Source of the DNA: Kiritimatiellia bacterium
GTDB lineage: Bacteria; Verrucomicrobiota; Kiritimatiellia; RFP12; UBA1067
Direction of reading: 5' to 3'
Assembly (NCBI GenBank): GCA_017406465.1
Contig: JAFQYM010000016.1
Location: 1 to 61,432, forward strand
Length of the DNA stretch: 61,432 nucleotides
Below are positions 1-9,500 of the stretch, in pieces; the first letter of the stretch is position 1, and the number at the start of each line of letters is the position of its first letter. Under the pieces are notes generated by a model that did not search any database, was not told the origin of the DNA, and worked only from the letters and a program-made list of their open reading frames with translations. The translations under genes were made by a program, and so were the position numbers.

Positions 1-1111
1 AACTGCCGCTGTCAGGAACCCATTGACCGCCGTCCACACCGCCAAAAGAGCGCAGCATCGGTGCTCCGCGCATCGTCGGCACATCATCGACCGCAGAAAT
101 AGTCACGTTGCTGCTTGGCGGGAACACGGTCAAGTCGTATGAAGGGCCCTTCTCCAGCAGGAAGACATACTCCCCTGCGTTGGTGACGGCGACGGAAAGA
201 TTGCCGACTGTCAGGAGCGTCGTTTCTGGCGGATCATCCGCGACTGTGACGGAGAGCTTGTAGAGCCCATTCGTCAGCCCTTTGCCCACCTGCGCGTCGA
301 CCCACTGAGGATAGCCGACGGCAAGGATCTCGGTCGCGTTTGTAAAGTTCGCCGCCACCCATTCGTCGTCCTGCCCGAAGCCGTTGTGCTGAAACGGAAG
401 CTCGCGCGGCAAATACGCTGCGACGCCGTTTGTCGTGACTGACACGTCGCCGTTGCGGAAAAGCTCAAGCTCGGCAGAGACGAGTTTGTTGGTGTCGCGG
501 TTGATCGCTGCGTCAGTCCAGGCGAAGCGATACGAGTTGGACAGCGTTAGCTCGTAGCCAAACGTCGTGAGCCCGCGCACGATCTCGAACGGCAAGCCAG
601 CAGAGACGACGGCGTTTGTGTCAAATGGCGTCGGCCATATCTGACCGTAGGAAACGACCTCGACGCCGGAGAGGTGGTTCGTTCCCCAGGGGAACACCCA
701 GCCGTCCTCGAAGGGAAGCCAGAACGAATCCTTCCAAGCGCCGCGCACGTTCCAGTTCGCGGATTTCCGTTCTGCGCAAGTTGCCTGTGCCTGAACGAGA
801 TTCATTACGTTTGCAAGAATACCATTCATCGGCAATCCTGTCAACAACAAACCGGACCCCAACTGCGGCACCGGCATCATCTGCGGTGGAAGATTGTTGA
901 CGCTGTTCGTCTTGCCACCGCCGTAGATCACACCGACAAGCAGAAACGCGCAGACGGCGACACGGCCAAGCGCTGTGAGCGACCGCCAGACGGAAAGCAT
1001 CCGCGCAAAGACATCGCGCACCATGCGCGAACGAAGCGCAATAATGACGAGCGAGGCCGCAAGCCCACACAAGGCAAGGCGCATCAGCACAGTCTGAAAG
1101 ATCACCACCAT
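1..1111 (-). CDS. Large surface/secreted protein, C-terminus outside window
   Basis: An uninterrupted frame runs from ATG at 1111 to base 1 (370 codons; the end lies outside the window). The nearby ATG at 1116 meets a stop after four codons, so 1111 is the workable start; a GAGG about 10 nt upstream lies in the end of the preceding gene. Residues about 8-27 and 50-66 are hydrophobic and may be membrane helices. The remainder is rich in Gly, Thr, Asn and aromatic residues with short beta-like stretches (FPWGTN, GYPQWVD), as in extracellular proteins. It follows the 196-aa secreted protein with only a 1-nt gap, so the two should be co-translated. I recognise no family. A surface or appendage role is inference. 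Confidence 0.75.
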   Translation of the reverse strand, partial: MVVIFQTVLMRLALCGLAASLVIIALRSRMVRDVFARMLSVWRSLTALGRVAVCAFLLVGVIYGGGKTNSVNNLPPQMMPVPQLGSGLLLTGLPMNGILANVMNLVQAQATCAERKSANWNVRGAWKDSFWLPFEDGWVFPWGTNHLSGVEVVSYGQIWPTPFDTNAVVSAGLPFEIVRGLTTFGYELTLSNSYRFAWTDAAINRDTNKLVSAELELFRNGDVSVTTNGVAAYLPRELPFQHNGFGQDDEWVAANFTNATEILAVGYPQWVDAQVGKGLTNGLYKLSVTVADDPPETTLLTVGNLSVAVTNAGEYVFLLEKGPSYDLTVFPPSSNVTISAVDDVPTMRGAPMLRSFGGVDGGQWVPDSGS

Positions 1112-1112
1112 C

Positions 1113-1703
1113 TCATCTAATCCTCAACTTTAACGCGTCAATTGAAACCTTGCTCTCGACACGAACGGTTTCCGCGCCGCGAGAAACAACACGGGAAAAA
1201 TTCCAGTCGTGGTTGAAGCACATCGGCGACACGACCGACGGGAACACCGAGGACGCCAGCGACTTCGCCTCACGGTCCCGGTTGAGGTAGAGCGTCACGT
1301 CGAGGCGCTGGGGCGACCCCTCGACCCGGCATGCCGCATTTGAGCGCCTGTCGCGCCAGAACCACTCCCCGCAGTCCCAGCCGACACAAAGCTCCCCTTC
1401 TTCGACCCCAAGCACGCCGTCCTCGTCCGCATCACGGCCAAACACGACCTCTACGCTGTTGCTCACCGCCGCATCGCGCTCAATCGTCAGCGTCCACTTA
1501 TTATCTGTCGCGGCCCCTGCTGAGAACACTACATTCGTCTCGACCTCAGCCATCGGCCTCATCGCTTCCGGCAGCTGCGGAACGACGACTCGTGCTGCAG
1601 CAAACGCAGAAGCGGCAAGACCGAATAGTACCAATACGTGCAGACCGACCCTTATACTTACTTGTCTACCCCTATTGAACAATTTACACTTGTGCGCAAT
1701 CAT
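1113..1703 (-). CDS. Secreted 196-aa protein with EF-hand-like loop
   Basis: Starts at ATG 1703, two codons after an in-frame stop, so no longer N-terminus is possible. AGGAGAAG lies in the end of the upstream small gene. Residues about 19-36 (VGLHVLVLFGLAASAFA) form a signal peptide core. Residues 91-101 read DADEDGVLGVE, a DxDxDG calcium-loop pattern as in EF-hands and dockerins. Cysteines follow at CVGWDC, so a disulfide-bearing exported protein is likely. It is the middle gene of a tight three-gene set. Its function is unknown. It may be a partner or secretion factor for the large surface protein downstream. Confidence 0.7.
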   Translation of the reverse strand: MIAHKCKLFNRGRQVSIRVGLHVLVLFGLAASAFAAARVVVPQLPEAMRPMAEVETNVVFSAGAATDNKWTLTIERDAAVSNSVEVVFGRDADEDGVLGVEEGELCVGWDCGEWFWRDRRSNAACRVEGSPQRLDVTLYLNRDREAKSLASSVFPSVVSPMCFNHDWNFSRVVSRGAETVRVESKVSIDALKLRIR

Positions 1704-1706
1704 AGA

Positions 1707-1877
1707 TCAATGTTTCTTCTTCTCCTGTGCTATGGCCTGCTGTAAATATCCATAGACGCGAACACGATCTGCTTCCTTATGTGCAATCTGCTTCTGCAGA
1801 TCAGCAATGCGGGCATTAAGACGCGCAATGTCCTGATCAATTATATTTATTTGCCTCTGATATGCTTCAGCACTCAT
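1707..1877 (-). CDS. Small 56-aa coiled-coil protein
   Basis: ATG at 1877 is preceded by AGAAGGAA at good spacing and the frame ends with TGA at 1707, three bases before the next gene. The product begins MSAEAYQRQINIID and ends QAIAQEKKKH. A clear heptad pattern of Ile/Leu (IDQDIARLNARIADLQKQIAH) predicts one long amphipathic helix able to form a coiled coil. There is no signal peptide. The strong Shine-Dalgarno site, codon use like its neighbours and tight spacing support a real gene. It is first in the operon and directly downstream of the operator array at 1972-2013, so it could be a structural or regulatory subunit. No family was recognised. Confidence 0.7.
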   Translation of the reverse strand: MSAEAYQRQINIIDQDIARLNARIADLQKQIAHKEADRVRVYGYLQQAIAQEKKKH

Positions 1878-1957
1878 TTCCTTCTCTCTTACTTTTTAGT
1901 GATGATGTTTGTATGTTCTTGTCCGATTCTGCGACCACACGCGCGATCACGCGGGGA

Positions 1958-2013
1958 AGTATAGAAAAGAATTCCTACAAATTTCCTACAAAATTCCTAC
2001 AATTTTGTAGGAA
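1958..2013 (-). promoter_or_regulatory. Operator array: three 11-bp-phased TTCCTACAA plus one inverted copy
   Basis: TTCCTACAA occurs at 1972-1980, 1983-1991 and 1994-2002, exactly 11 bp apart, and the inverse TTGTAGGAA at 2005-2013, which gives a 20-bp palindrome with the third copy. On the minus strand the array lies between a possible -35 (TTGACA, 2026-2031) and a TATACT box (1958-1963) that reads toward the 56-aa gene. One-turn phasing suggests cooperative binding on one DNA face by a repressor or activator. The protein is unknown. Confidence 0.6.
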
Positions 2014-2035
2014 AAGGGGGATAACTGTCAATAAA

Positions 2036-2049
2036 TCGCAGAACTGCGA
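2036..2049. repeat. 14-bp palindrome TCGCAGAACTGCGA
   Basis: Perfect 6-bp arms around AA, next to the TTGACA box at 2026-2031. It could be a second operator. From 2050 to 2207 I see no gene or other structure. Confidence 0.35.
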
Positions 2050-2207
2050 CAAAATGGGGCGTTAAATTTTCGGAAAATAAGCAATAAACCAGCTTGACAA
2101 GTTCATTTTGCTATGGCCCCCCTGCCTGTTGGTTCGTTCAGGGGTCACCACCTGGCGGGAAGCCAGCAAAGGATGCCCAAACAAGGGGTGTCAACTGGGC
2201 CGACATC

Positions 2208-2249
2208 AAGAAAGCACTGAAAAATAAGGCTTTCTTGGGGTCTCTCCCC
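2208..2249. other. Two adjacent hairpins between surface operon and RAYT element
   Basis: AAGAAAGC (2208-2215) pairs with GCTTTCTT (2229-2236) across a 13-nt loop. It is followed at once by GGGG-TCTCT-CCCC (2237-2249). Neither has a U-tract, so these are not clear terminators. They may be remnants of an element lying against the RAYT end at 2261. Confidence 0.3.
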
Positions 2250-2260
2250 GCAGTTTCCAG

Positions 2261-2488
2261 TTCTATTGATACAGTAACTCATGCTAGCTTTTACTCCTGC
2301 CTCTACGCGGCGCATCAGCGCAACGCGCGGTCCTTCTCCCCGTCGTCGAGGAAGAACGCACGGTGCGCAAGCCGGCTGACAAGGTGATAGCACCTGTTCT
2401 GCTCGACAACCCTGTTCTTTCTCATGCGGACATTATACCAAAAACTCGGCTACTGTATCAGTTTTACTGTATCAATAAGCTCCGACCC
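2261..2488 (-). mobile_element. Internally deleted RAYT (IS200-like REP transposase) element, copy 1
   Basis: Nearly identical to the complete copy at 12434-12680 but lacking the outermost ~22 bp of one end. The right end carries ATTGATACAGT-type repeats and GGGTCGGAGC in inverted orientation. Inside, a minus-strand promoter (TGGTATAAT, 2432-2440) drives the truncated transposase start at 2425. Most of the transposase and its catalytic residues are missing, so this copy would need a transposase supplied in trans. Confidence 0.7.
2315..2425 (-). pseudogene. N-terminal remnant of REP-associated tyrosine transposase
   Basis: Thirty-six codons from ATG 2425. The fragment contains NRCYHLVSRLAHRAFFLDD, typical of the N-terminus of TnpA_REP/Y1 transposases. 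A one-base loss relative to the 12.6-kb copy (cgcaacgcg versus cgcaaccgcg) brings a stop after ALR. The HUH and catalytic Tyr regions are absent. The start is 6 nt from TATAAT and has no Shine-Dalgarno site. Confidence 0.65.
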
Positions 2489-2550
2489 TTCATTCCCGAA
2501 GCGCGCAAATCCCCATTTACAAGGATTTCGCAGCCCCCCCCCTCGTTTCC

Positions 2551-4809
2551 TTATCTCGCTTCGGGGAAAATCGGAGCCGCGAGCGTCCTCGAAATGCGGT
2601 TTGTCCCAGAATGAAGCGGCATTTCAACTTCACGAAACAAGAACGTCCCCTCTACTCCATCTGGTAACGACACAAAACCCTGTACAGAATCATCCGCAAA
2701 GTCGAGCATTACATCCACGAAGCCTCTTGGATGCGGCACGCGGCAGTCAATGTTGTGCAACCCAGCCGGCTGAGGTGCGACACGGACACGGGAAAAGCCA
2801 GGCGCATCCGGCCTAATTCCGGCAACATGCGTTGCAAGGTGATAAAGCGGATGCGCCCCCCATCCATGACAATCGCTCCGCGAAGGCTCGGGCATTTCAA
2901 GCGGCGTGCTGTATCCTTTTCGCACATAATCCCTCCAAAGGTCAAGCCGCTTCAGGATCAAATCCGACCGCCCCGCGAGCCCATAGGCGTCAAAAAGGTA
3001 ATGCGAAAAATACACAGACGTGCGCGTAAGCCCATGAGCTCCAACAAGGAAGGATAAGCAGCGTGTGCGGCGGTCTGCATCAAGCATGCCCGCCGCAATG
3101 GCAAGCGACTGCGCATGCTCGGAGTAACGGTTATGCGCGCAGTCGTCTGCAAAGGCACCAGTTTCTTCACTCCAGAAGGCGGAAACGACTCCATCGACCA
3201 CCCGCTGTCGCCGCGCAGCATAGACAGCGGCAAGATCGCTCCGGCCAACTGCGTCCGCGACCTGACCTGCCGCCTCAAGGGCGAGTACATAAAGCAGGTT
3301 CTCAATGCATGAAAGCCGCCCAGCTTCAGGCCCAGCACCGAGATGCGCACCTCCCGGCGTCCATTCGGCCCAGTCGACAAAGCACCATCCGGGAAGATTT
3401 TCAAGCAGACCGTCCGCATTCTCAAACGATGCAATCCCCTCCATTGTCGCGGCAAGTGCCGGCAGCTGTCTCAGAAGCCAGGCAAAGTCATCGTGCCACA
3501 TCATGAAGTCCCTGAGCTCAAGCGGATAGATAAGCGTATAGGTGGCCGAGCGCGAGCATGGCCCCGTGCATGGATAATTCATCGGCATGATTCCGTCGGG
3601 TCCCGCCGAACGAGCAAACAGCTCCAGCACACGTTTCTGAAGACAATCATCAGACGACACGGCATTTTGAGCCAAGAACTGTATCCGCGAGTCTCCGATA
3701 TACACGAGCTGTTCATAGAACGGGCAATCGTACACGCCCTCGTGTGCGCACATCTGAAGACCCCGTCGACAGAGGCGTACAACTGAATCGATCGTATCGT
3801 CATTACATGAAAAATGCCCGACAAGATCGAGAGGATAGAACGATTCCTCAAAGTCCAGCGACAACACCTCTACCGGGTCGTCCTTTGTCTCGACGCAGAG
3901 CCGACACACGGTTCCACAGCGGTAGCGACTTGTCGTAAAGCGAGACGCCCCGCCTGCCGGAAGAAACGTGTCTTCATATGCCTGTCCATTGTCAAGTCGC
4001 CGTTTACTCTCGCTCCAACCGAGCCGTGCCACTGCGCCTCTGCCTCCCGACATCGAAAGAATTGGGTATGCACAGTAGTAGTCTCCAAGCGCCACAACTA
4101 TCTCGCGTCTGCCATTCGCGGGGACGGAAATGGGGAATCTGACTCCTGGAGCGTGGAAAACACGGGATGTCTGGCGAGGGAGCTTCGGCTTGGTCAGCCG
4201 CCAGCCTGGCAATTCGTGATAATATGGCGAAGGCTCGTCAAGTCCCTCGCGAACGACGACGACAGGACCAAATGCATCTTCAGGAAGCTCCGTCAGTTCA
4301 GGCGAGGAACCGCGAACAATGTTCGGGAGGCCGACCCCGAACGCCCCGCCAGATTTTCCGCCATAGGAGACATTCTTAATGTCGGCGGCTCGCCACTGGG
4401 ACTTTCCCGTTGAAAGGACTGCATCGAAATCACCATATCCCTTCAGGAAGAATCCAGCACGATAAGACGGCATTCCATATGGCATCGATCCGCCATGGTA
4501 CACGACCGACTCGATCTCATGCCGTCCCGGAGAAACGGGGAGTTCGTATGTCCTGCAGGCCCAATCGTCGGGCACGGAGAGATCTGGCCCCCGCCCCACG
4601 ATCCTGCCGTCAAACTTCAGCACGTAGTGAGTATCGGCGGACACGTCGACCGAGGCAGTTGCCGCCGCCGAATTCGTAAATACATTGCGAAAGACCCTGG
4701 CGATGCCAGTGCCTTCGCTCCATATCCAAGAAGCCGAATCTAAACCATCGGCAGGAGCGCTGCGAGCCAGCACTCCCACCGACATCGCGATGACCGCGAC
4801 TAGCGACAT
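2551..4809 (-). CDS. Alpha-L-rhamnosidase-like glycoside hydrolase (GH78)
   Basis: A 752-aa protein with an N-terminal signal peptide (MSLVAVIAMSVGVLARSAPA), then a beta-sandwich region that binds sugar in this family, then an (alpha/alpha)6 barrel. Diagnostic GH78 stretches are YDCPFYEQLVYIGDSR near residue 365 and SRSDCHGWGAHPLYHL near residue 660, which precedes the C-terminal beta domain. The family releases terminal alpha-L-rhamnose from pectins, gums or glycosides. The exact substrate is inferred. It is last in the operon at 11152-2551, 12 bp after the beta-helix gene, with GAGGGCAGG upstream of the start. The enzyme is probably periplasmic or outer-surface. The RAYT remnant lies just past its stop. 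Confidence 0.88.
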   Translation of the reverse strand: MSLVAVIAMSVGVLARSAPADGLDSASWIWSEGTGIARVFRNVFTNSAAATASVDVSADTHYVLKFDGRIVGRGPDLSVPDDWACRTYELPVSPGRHEIESVVYHGGSMPYGMPSYRAGFFLKGYGDFDAVLSTGKSQWRAADIKNVSYGGKSGGAFGVGLPNIVRGSSPELTELPEDAFGPVVVVREGLDEPSPYYHELPGWRLTKPKLPRQTSRVFHAPGVRFPISVPANGRREIVVALGDYYCAYPILSMSGGRGAVARLGWSESKRRLDNGQAYEDTFLPAGGASRFTTSRYRCGTVCRLCVETKDDPVEVLSLDFEESFYPLDLVGHFSCNDDTIDSVVRLCRRGLQMCAHEGVYDCPFYEQLVYIGDSRIQFLAQNAVSSDDCLQKRVLELFARSAGPDGIMPMNYPCTGPCSRSATYTLIYPLELRDFMMWHDDFAWLLRQLPALAATMEGIASFENADGLLENLPGWCFVDWAEWTPGGAHLGAGPEAGRLSCIENLLYVLALEAAGQVADAVGRSDLAAVYAARRQRVVDGVVSAFWSEETGAFADDCAHNRYSEHAQSLAIAAGMLDADRRTRCLSFLVGAHGLTRTSVYFSHYLFDAYGLAGRSDLILKRLDLWRDYVRKGYSTPLEMPEPSRSDCHGWGAHPLYHLATHVAGIRPDAPGFSRVRVAPQPAGLHNIDCRVPHPRGFVDVMLDFADDSVQGFVSLPDGVEGTFLFREVEMPLHSGTNRISRTLAAPIFPEAR

Positions 4810-4821
4810 GAGCCTGCCCTC

Positions 4822-6522
4822 TTATCGGAGGATTATAGAGAGACCCATTTTGCCGAGCGCACATTCGTAGCATCCGATGTCTGGAAGCGCTGAATCAGTA
4901 GCATTCCCGGCAGAGTCAAGACACCTTGGCTTCCCGGCGACATCACACGCCCCTTTCATCCACGCAAGCGCGACACCGGCGTCACAAAGCGGTGATTTGA
5001 GTTGAAGCGAAAAATCTCCATTCGCGGCATCGGTAAACAGCGGAGCATCCGAGAACACACAGTCAACATTAGGGCGCGATTTTATGTCGTCGGCAAGACG
5101 GGGCGCCGACGAGCTGAAGTAGCAGTTCGTAAATGAAACGCCGCCGCCGCCGTCACCTGTCTGATGGAGATCACGAATGGTGCTGCCATAAACGGCGCAG
5201 TTCACAACCGGCAGCACCTTCGACCCAAGGCAGAAAATCCCCTTCGCATTGTTGGCAATCGTGCAGTTTTCAACCGACACATTGTCCGATTCGCATTTGA
5301 GCGCCGCCGTTCGACTGCCCATGGTAAACGAGGAGCCTGTCGCATTCATCAGCAGGCAGTTGCGCATAACCATGCCATTTCCCGTCTGCACAAGCACGGA
5401 GCCGTCGCCGCCGTTCCCATTGAAGATGCAGTTGACGAGGCTCACAGGAATGTTCTGGTACTTGGACTCGTACCCGTCAGCCAAGAATGTCGTCGCACCG
5501 GAATTGCCGCGAAACACGCAGTTTGAGACGACGCAGGCCGCCATTGCATGAACACCGCTCGCGCCACTGCTGTTCTGGACGCAGTTCTCTGATACGAGGC
5601 AATTCACCATCATGCTCCCGGCCATAAGATAGGCGGCTTCCGAGTATGCCGCATTCCCGTCAGACATGGCAAGTCCCCTGTTGTCGGCAATCGTGCAGTT
5701 CTCAATCCATGCCGAATTCTGCCTCACCCAGAGCCCGCACGAGCGTATCGCATTTCCGCAGCTGACGTTGTTGGAGATCACGGTGTCGAGCACACGGAAG
5801 CCAGCGGTGCGGCTCGGAGACGACATTGCCGCGCCGCCCGTCGAGCCAATCGACACAGCCCCGCCTGTCGTGCCGTTGTCCTGACCCTTTACCCAGAGGT
5901 TGGTAGTGACGTTGCCGACCACAATGCAGTTCGTGATGTAACCGGCGCCGCTGGTATCCGGCTCAAAGGCAATGCCGCCGCCAGCGCCACGATAAGAGAG
6001 GTTGCCGACGATGCGGCAGTCTGCCACGCACGTGCTGTCGTGCCTCGCGCCTTGAACATAGATTCCGCCGCCTTTGCCTTCCACCCAGCCGTTCGTTACC
6101 GTGAAGCCGCGAAACACGCAGAACTTATCCCAGTTCAACGAGTCAGAGTTTATGTGCACGATTCGGTTCGTTGTCGCAGGATAGCCGCCGCAGAGGGTTG
6201 TACCTTCGGGATCGATCTCCTCCTGCGCTGCCGGCCCTTTTGAAGACCGCATCTCAAACTGAGCGTTGTTGATCTCTATCTGATTCGTGATGACATATGT
6301 ACCGCTCATGACATAGAGCGTCCGCTGCGTCGAATCACCTTTGTGGCTACCGTTTGCGGCATAGACTGCGTCGTATATGTTGGTACCGGCAGTTTCCCAC
6401 GAAAGGTAATCTGGGTTCTCGGGAACGCCTGAGGTTCCCGGCGGGACGCAGAAATATTTGACATCAGCGACAGACGAGAGCGCGCAGAATGCCAGCGAGA
6501 CTGCTATGAGCTTTGCTTTCAT
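4822..6522 (-). CDS. Secreted right-handed beta-helix protein
   Basis: A 566-aa protein with a signal peptide (MKAKLIAVSLAFCALSSVA). The body is a ladder of repeated turns with phrases such as NCTIADN, NCIVVGN, VSNCVFRGN and GGGIYVQG, diagnostic of parallel beta-helix folds (pectate-lyase-like, Pmp/choice-of-anchor Q type). The C-terminus PDIGCYECA matches the usual end of such proteins. Catalytic residues cannot be assigned, so it may be a polysaccharide lyase, a binding protein or an adhesin. It sits between the multidomain protein and GH78 in one operon. AAGGAG is placed ideally before ATG 6522. Confidence 0.75.
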   Translation of the reverse strand: MKAKLIAVSLAFCALSSVADVKYFCVPPGTSGVPENPDYLSWETAGTNIYDAVYAANGSHKGDSTQRTLYVMSGTYVITNQIEINNAQFEMRSSKGPAAQEEIDPEGTTLCGGYPATTNRIVHINSDSLNWDKFCVFRGFTVTNGWVEGKGGGIYVQGARHDSTCVADCRIVGNLSYRGAGGGIAFEPDTSGAGYITNCIVVGNVTTNLWVKGQDNGTTGGAVSIGSTGGAAMSSPSRTAGFRVLDTVISNNVSCGNAIRSCGLWVRQNSAWIENCTIADNRGLAMSDGNAAYSEAAYLMAGSMMVNCLVSENCVQNSSGASGVHAMAACVVSNCVFRGNSGATTFLADGYESKYQNIPVSLVNCIFNGNGGDGSVLVQTGNGMVMRNCLLMNATGSSFTMGSRTAALKCESDNVSVENCTIANNAKGIFCLGSKVLPVVNCAVYGSTIRDLHQTGDGGGGVSFTNCYFSSSAPRLADDIKSRPNVDCVFSDAPLFTDAANGDFSLQLKSPLCDAGVALAWMKGACDVAGKPRCLDSAGNATDSALPDIGCYECALGKMGLSIILR

Positions 6523-6531
6523 GATTTCTCC

Positions 6532-6563
6532 TTATTTTGGTGTGACTTTATTTTGGTGTGACT
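6532..6563. repeat. 16-bp tandem duplication across a stop codon
   Basis: TTATTTTGGTGTGACT occurs twice in direct tandem (6532-6547 and 6548-6563). Read on the minus strand it ends the upstream gene with KVTPK-stop, and the second copy repeats the same codons and stop in a shifted frame. The Shine-Dalgarno site of the next gene follows directly. Confidence 0.9.
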
Positions 6564-9500
6564 TTGTAAAGGTGGCGTGAATGCGAAGGGAAAAGATCCG
6601 AAAAGGCGCCTCCTCGCAACGGCAGCGTTCGATTCTCAAAAAGAACCTCGACGACCCCGTCCCGCGGCGCACCCTCAGGAAGTGCAAATGAGGCTTTCTC
6701 GATTTGATTTGCATCAATATTGCAGGAGAAGACATACCAGTCACCGTTCAGCGTGCGCGTCATGTGGCGCAGAATGCTTCGCGGGCGATCGCAGTCAGAT
6801 TCCCCGCAGAGCTCCTCTGAAAGAATGACCGGCGAAAGCAGTTGCGCCTCGCGATTCACTTCGACCATCGCGCGCCACGAGCCTTCCGTCCTTGGGAAGC
6901 CCATATACCAGGCTATTCCCGTACATCCCGCGCATATACTCCCCCAGCTCTGCGCAATCTGTTCGTCGTAAGATGGATTCTTGTAGTGAAGGGTCATGTT
7001 GTCGCAGACGAGGAAGAACCAGCACGGTTTGCCTCCATTAACCGCCGTCATTTCATCCACCTTGCGCACGACCGACTCGACAGTCCTGCCCTCGTTGTTC
7101 GTCAAGTAGTCGTCCAACATAAGTATGTCCGTCTTTAGTTCGGCGAACCTGCTCGGAATGCCCATAACTGTGTTGTTCATCTGTACAGGCAAATATGGAT
7201 ATCGGGCCTTCATCGACTCAAGCCATGCCATGGCGGCATTGCTTTCCATGCAAAGCTCCGGCTCGTCCAGCACCATGTTGGAAAGAATGCATCCTTCAAA
7301 TGGACGGAAGAGCTCGACCATCGACTCCGTCGTCAAGTCGTCGCGAATATCGCCGCCTCCGAATTTTCGTCCGAAGTCACACCAGTTCAGATAGAGCATC
7401 CCGGACGAGTCTACCGCGCTCATGAACGCGCGCGCCTCGTCCGCGCATCGCGACCATGACGGTATCAGCGCCAGACAATGGCGAAAGCCCTTTTCGCGGA
7501 GAAATGACATGATGCCAGGATATCCTTCCCCCTTTTTATCGTCGAACCATCCCACGACTCCGAGGCAGAGTCCCGTGAACAGTTCGTTTCGGCCATTGTG
7601 CACGACGCTCCGCGTCCAGCGGTTGATCTGGGTTGCTTCTCGGCGAAACGGGAGTCTTACAACCGTATCGGAATATCTCTTGCCGCAAACGGTGAACGAG
7701 ACAACATTCGTGCCCATCGGGATATCCGACATCGGCTTGCGCACCACGCGCGTTCTGCCGTCAGCGCATCTTACCCGCCACGCAACTTCAGACTCATCCA
7801 TGTAATAGTTGAGACGCCCCACAACATCCTCGGTCGTAGCAGCTGGCACACCTCCGCCTCTGTTTTCCCATTCTGCCGCAACCTCAGAAGGGAACTCCAA
7901 CAGACACCAATATTCCTCCTGATCGAATCCGACACGTCGTGTCCGCGCTGTTGAAACCGGTTCATGTCCGCTGCTCCAGTCATTTCGGCACAAGTTTACG
8001 CGCCAGACCTGCGACAGCCCGCGTTGCACAAAGTCGGAAAACGGAATGGTCACCAGATAATCTATGGAACCGACCGCCGCGTTCCCACACGCTTCCACCT
8101 GCCAAGATCCATCCCACTTGATGTCGTTCGCGCACATGTCAAACATATCGCCATTCGCACCGCCCATGAAATGGTATGTACTTCCACATTCCGTTGGCTT
8201 GAAGAACAGCTCGATTCCGTCAAAACGATATATCATCGAGTCTCGCGGCTCTTTCACACGAACAAGCGACCTCGCATCTTCTCCGAAGTTTCTGAACCCT
8301 ATATACAGCCTGTCCGCATCGCAAGCGACATATGCGCGCGTTTCCCTCGTCGGATGCCTATCGACATTCCAGAATGACGCGATTTCGGTTGCACAGTCCT
8401 TCCATCCGTCAAGTTCAACTGTTGGCCGAACACCATCAGCAAGACGTCGCACGGCATAGCTGGCTGTCGATGCACTGGGCAGATTCCCTCCGAATCTGGA
8501 TTTGTCGAGTTCTGATGGGCGATATGGCGTCGCATAGGTCTTGGACAAATCAAACGTTCCTCCACGCGGCATGTCGACGATTTCACACTGCAAGTCATCA
8601 ATCCAGAGGACAGCATCCCTCTTGGCGGGTTCCAAAGGGGAAATCCTGACTGGTGAATACACACCCTTCCCGGCAAGAGCCGAACATGTGACTTCATACC
8701 GACGCCACTCCCGGCCCACATGGACAATCCGATGTCCATCCGTACCCTTCTGCGAAAGCGCGATTTCCACCGGCAGATCGTCCACCGATGACTTCATCCA
8801 CGCCGAGAATACCCCCGCCAGGCCCTTTACCGTTCCCGTCTGCCAAGGCGCAATGACTATCGAACGCGATGCGTCGTTTACTTCGACACGCAGGGAGAAA
8901 CTGCCAGAATGGCGTTCGGAGCCATCCATTGCAAAGCGCCTGAGAAAACGCGTTTCGTACTCTCCTGCCGGACGATGCAGAAAATCAAAATCTCCATGTA
9001 GCCCATAATAGAGCGGTATTCCATCCACACCGTGCTCAAATCCGGAGTTGTAGACCATATTCGGGGAATCATCCTCATGTCCAACAAATGAGACAAGGAA
9101 GTTGTCCACCGCGAACTCACATTTGTATCCCGACAGCTCAATGCGAGTGCCGTCCTTCGGTTCGGGTGCAATAAATTCTGCACAGAGCACATCGTCAATA
9201 GTGAAGACATATGTCAGGGCGCGCATAGATCCAGTCATTCGCCTACGGACAACTCTGAAGTGGACTGGTTTGCCAAGCATAAACGACGGAATCTGATCGT
9301 AACGGCCGCTTGATCGTTCATTGTTCGGAAGCCTCCATACTGCGAAGCCTTTCCCACACGGCTGCACCTGAAAATGGTATCCGTCGATAATGAGCCCGCA
9401 CCACGCGCTCTGCGGCGGAGGAACCCGCTTGCCGTCTGCCAACACTGGAATTACTATGTCCGCCTCGACGACGAACTCCGGTGGCAACGCAGAACGCGGA

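Noticed and set aside
621..1070. Minus-strand 149-codon frame in the left region
   Set aside because: The frame from 1111 to 1 is longer, has protein-like composition and continues past it; the 149-codon frame is Arg/Cys-rich.
1972..2013. CRISPR-like short repeats
   Set aside because: 9-bp units at 11-bp period with no spacers; an operator array, not CRISPR.
2237..2249. GGGG-TCTCT-CCCC hairpin as a terminator
   Set aside because: No U-tract follows on either strand.
2145..2393. Minus-strand 82-codon frame across the RAYT remnant
   Set aside because: Starts inside the frameshifted transposase remnant and reads through unrelated spacer; no gene features.
4826..4842. TATAAT before the GH78 start
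   Set aside because: It is the coding end of the beta-helix gene (SIIL codons) with no TGn, and GH78 has a Shine-Dalgarno site and operon spacing.
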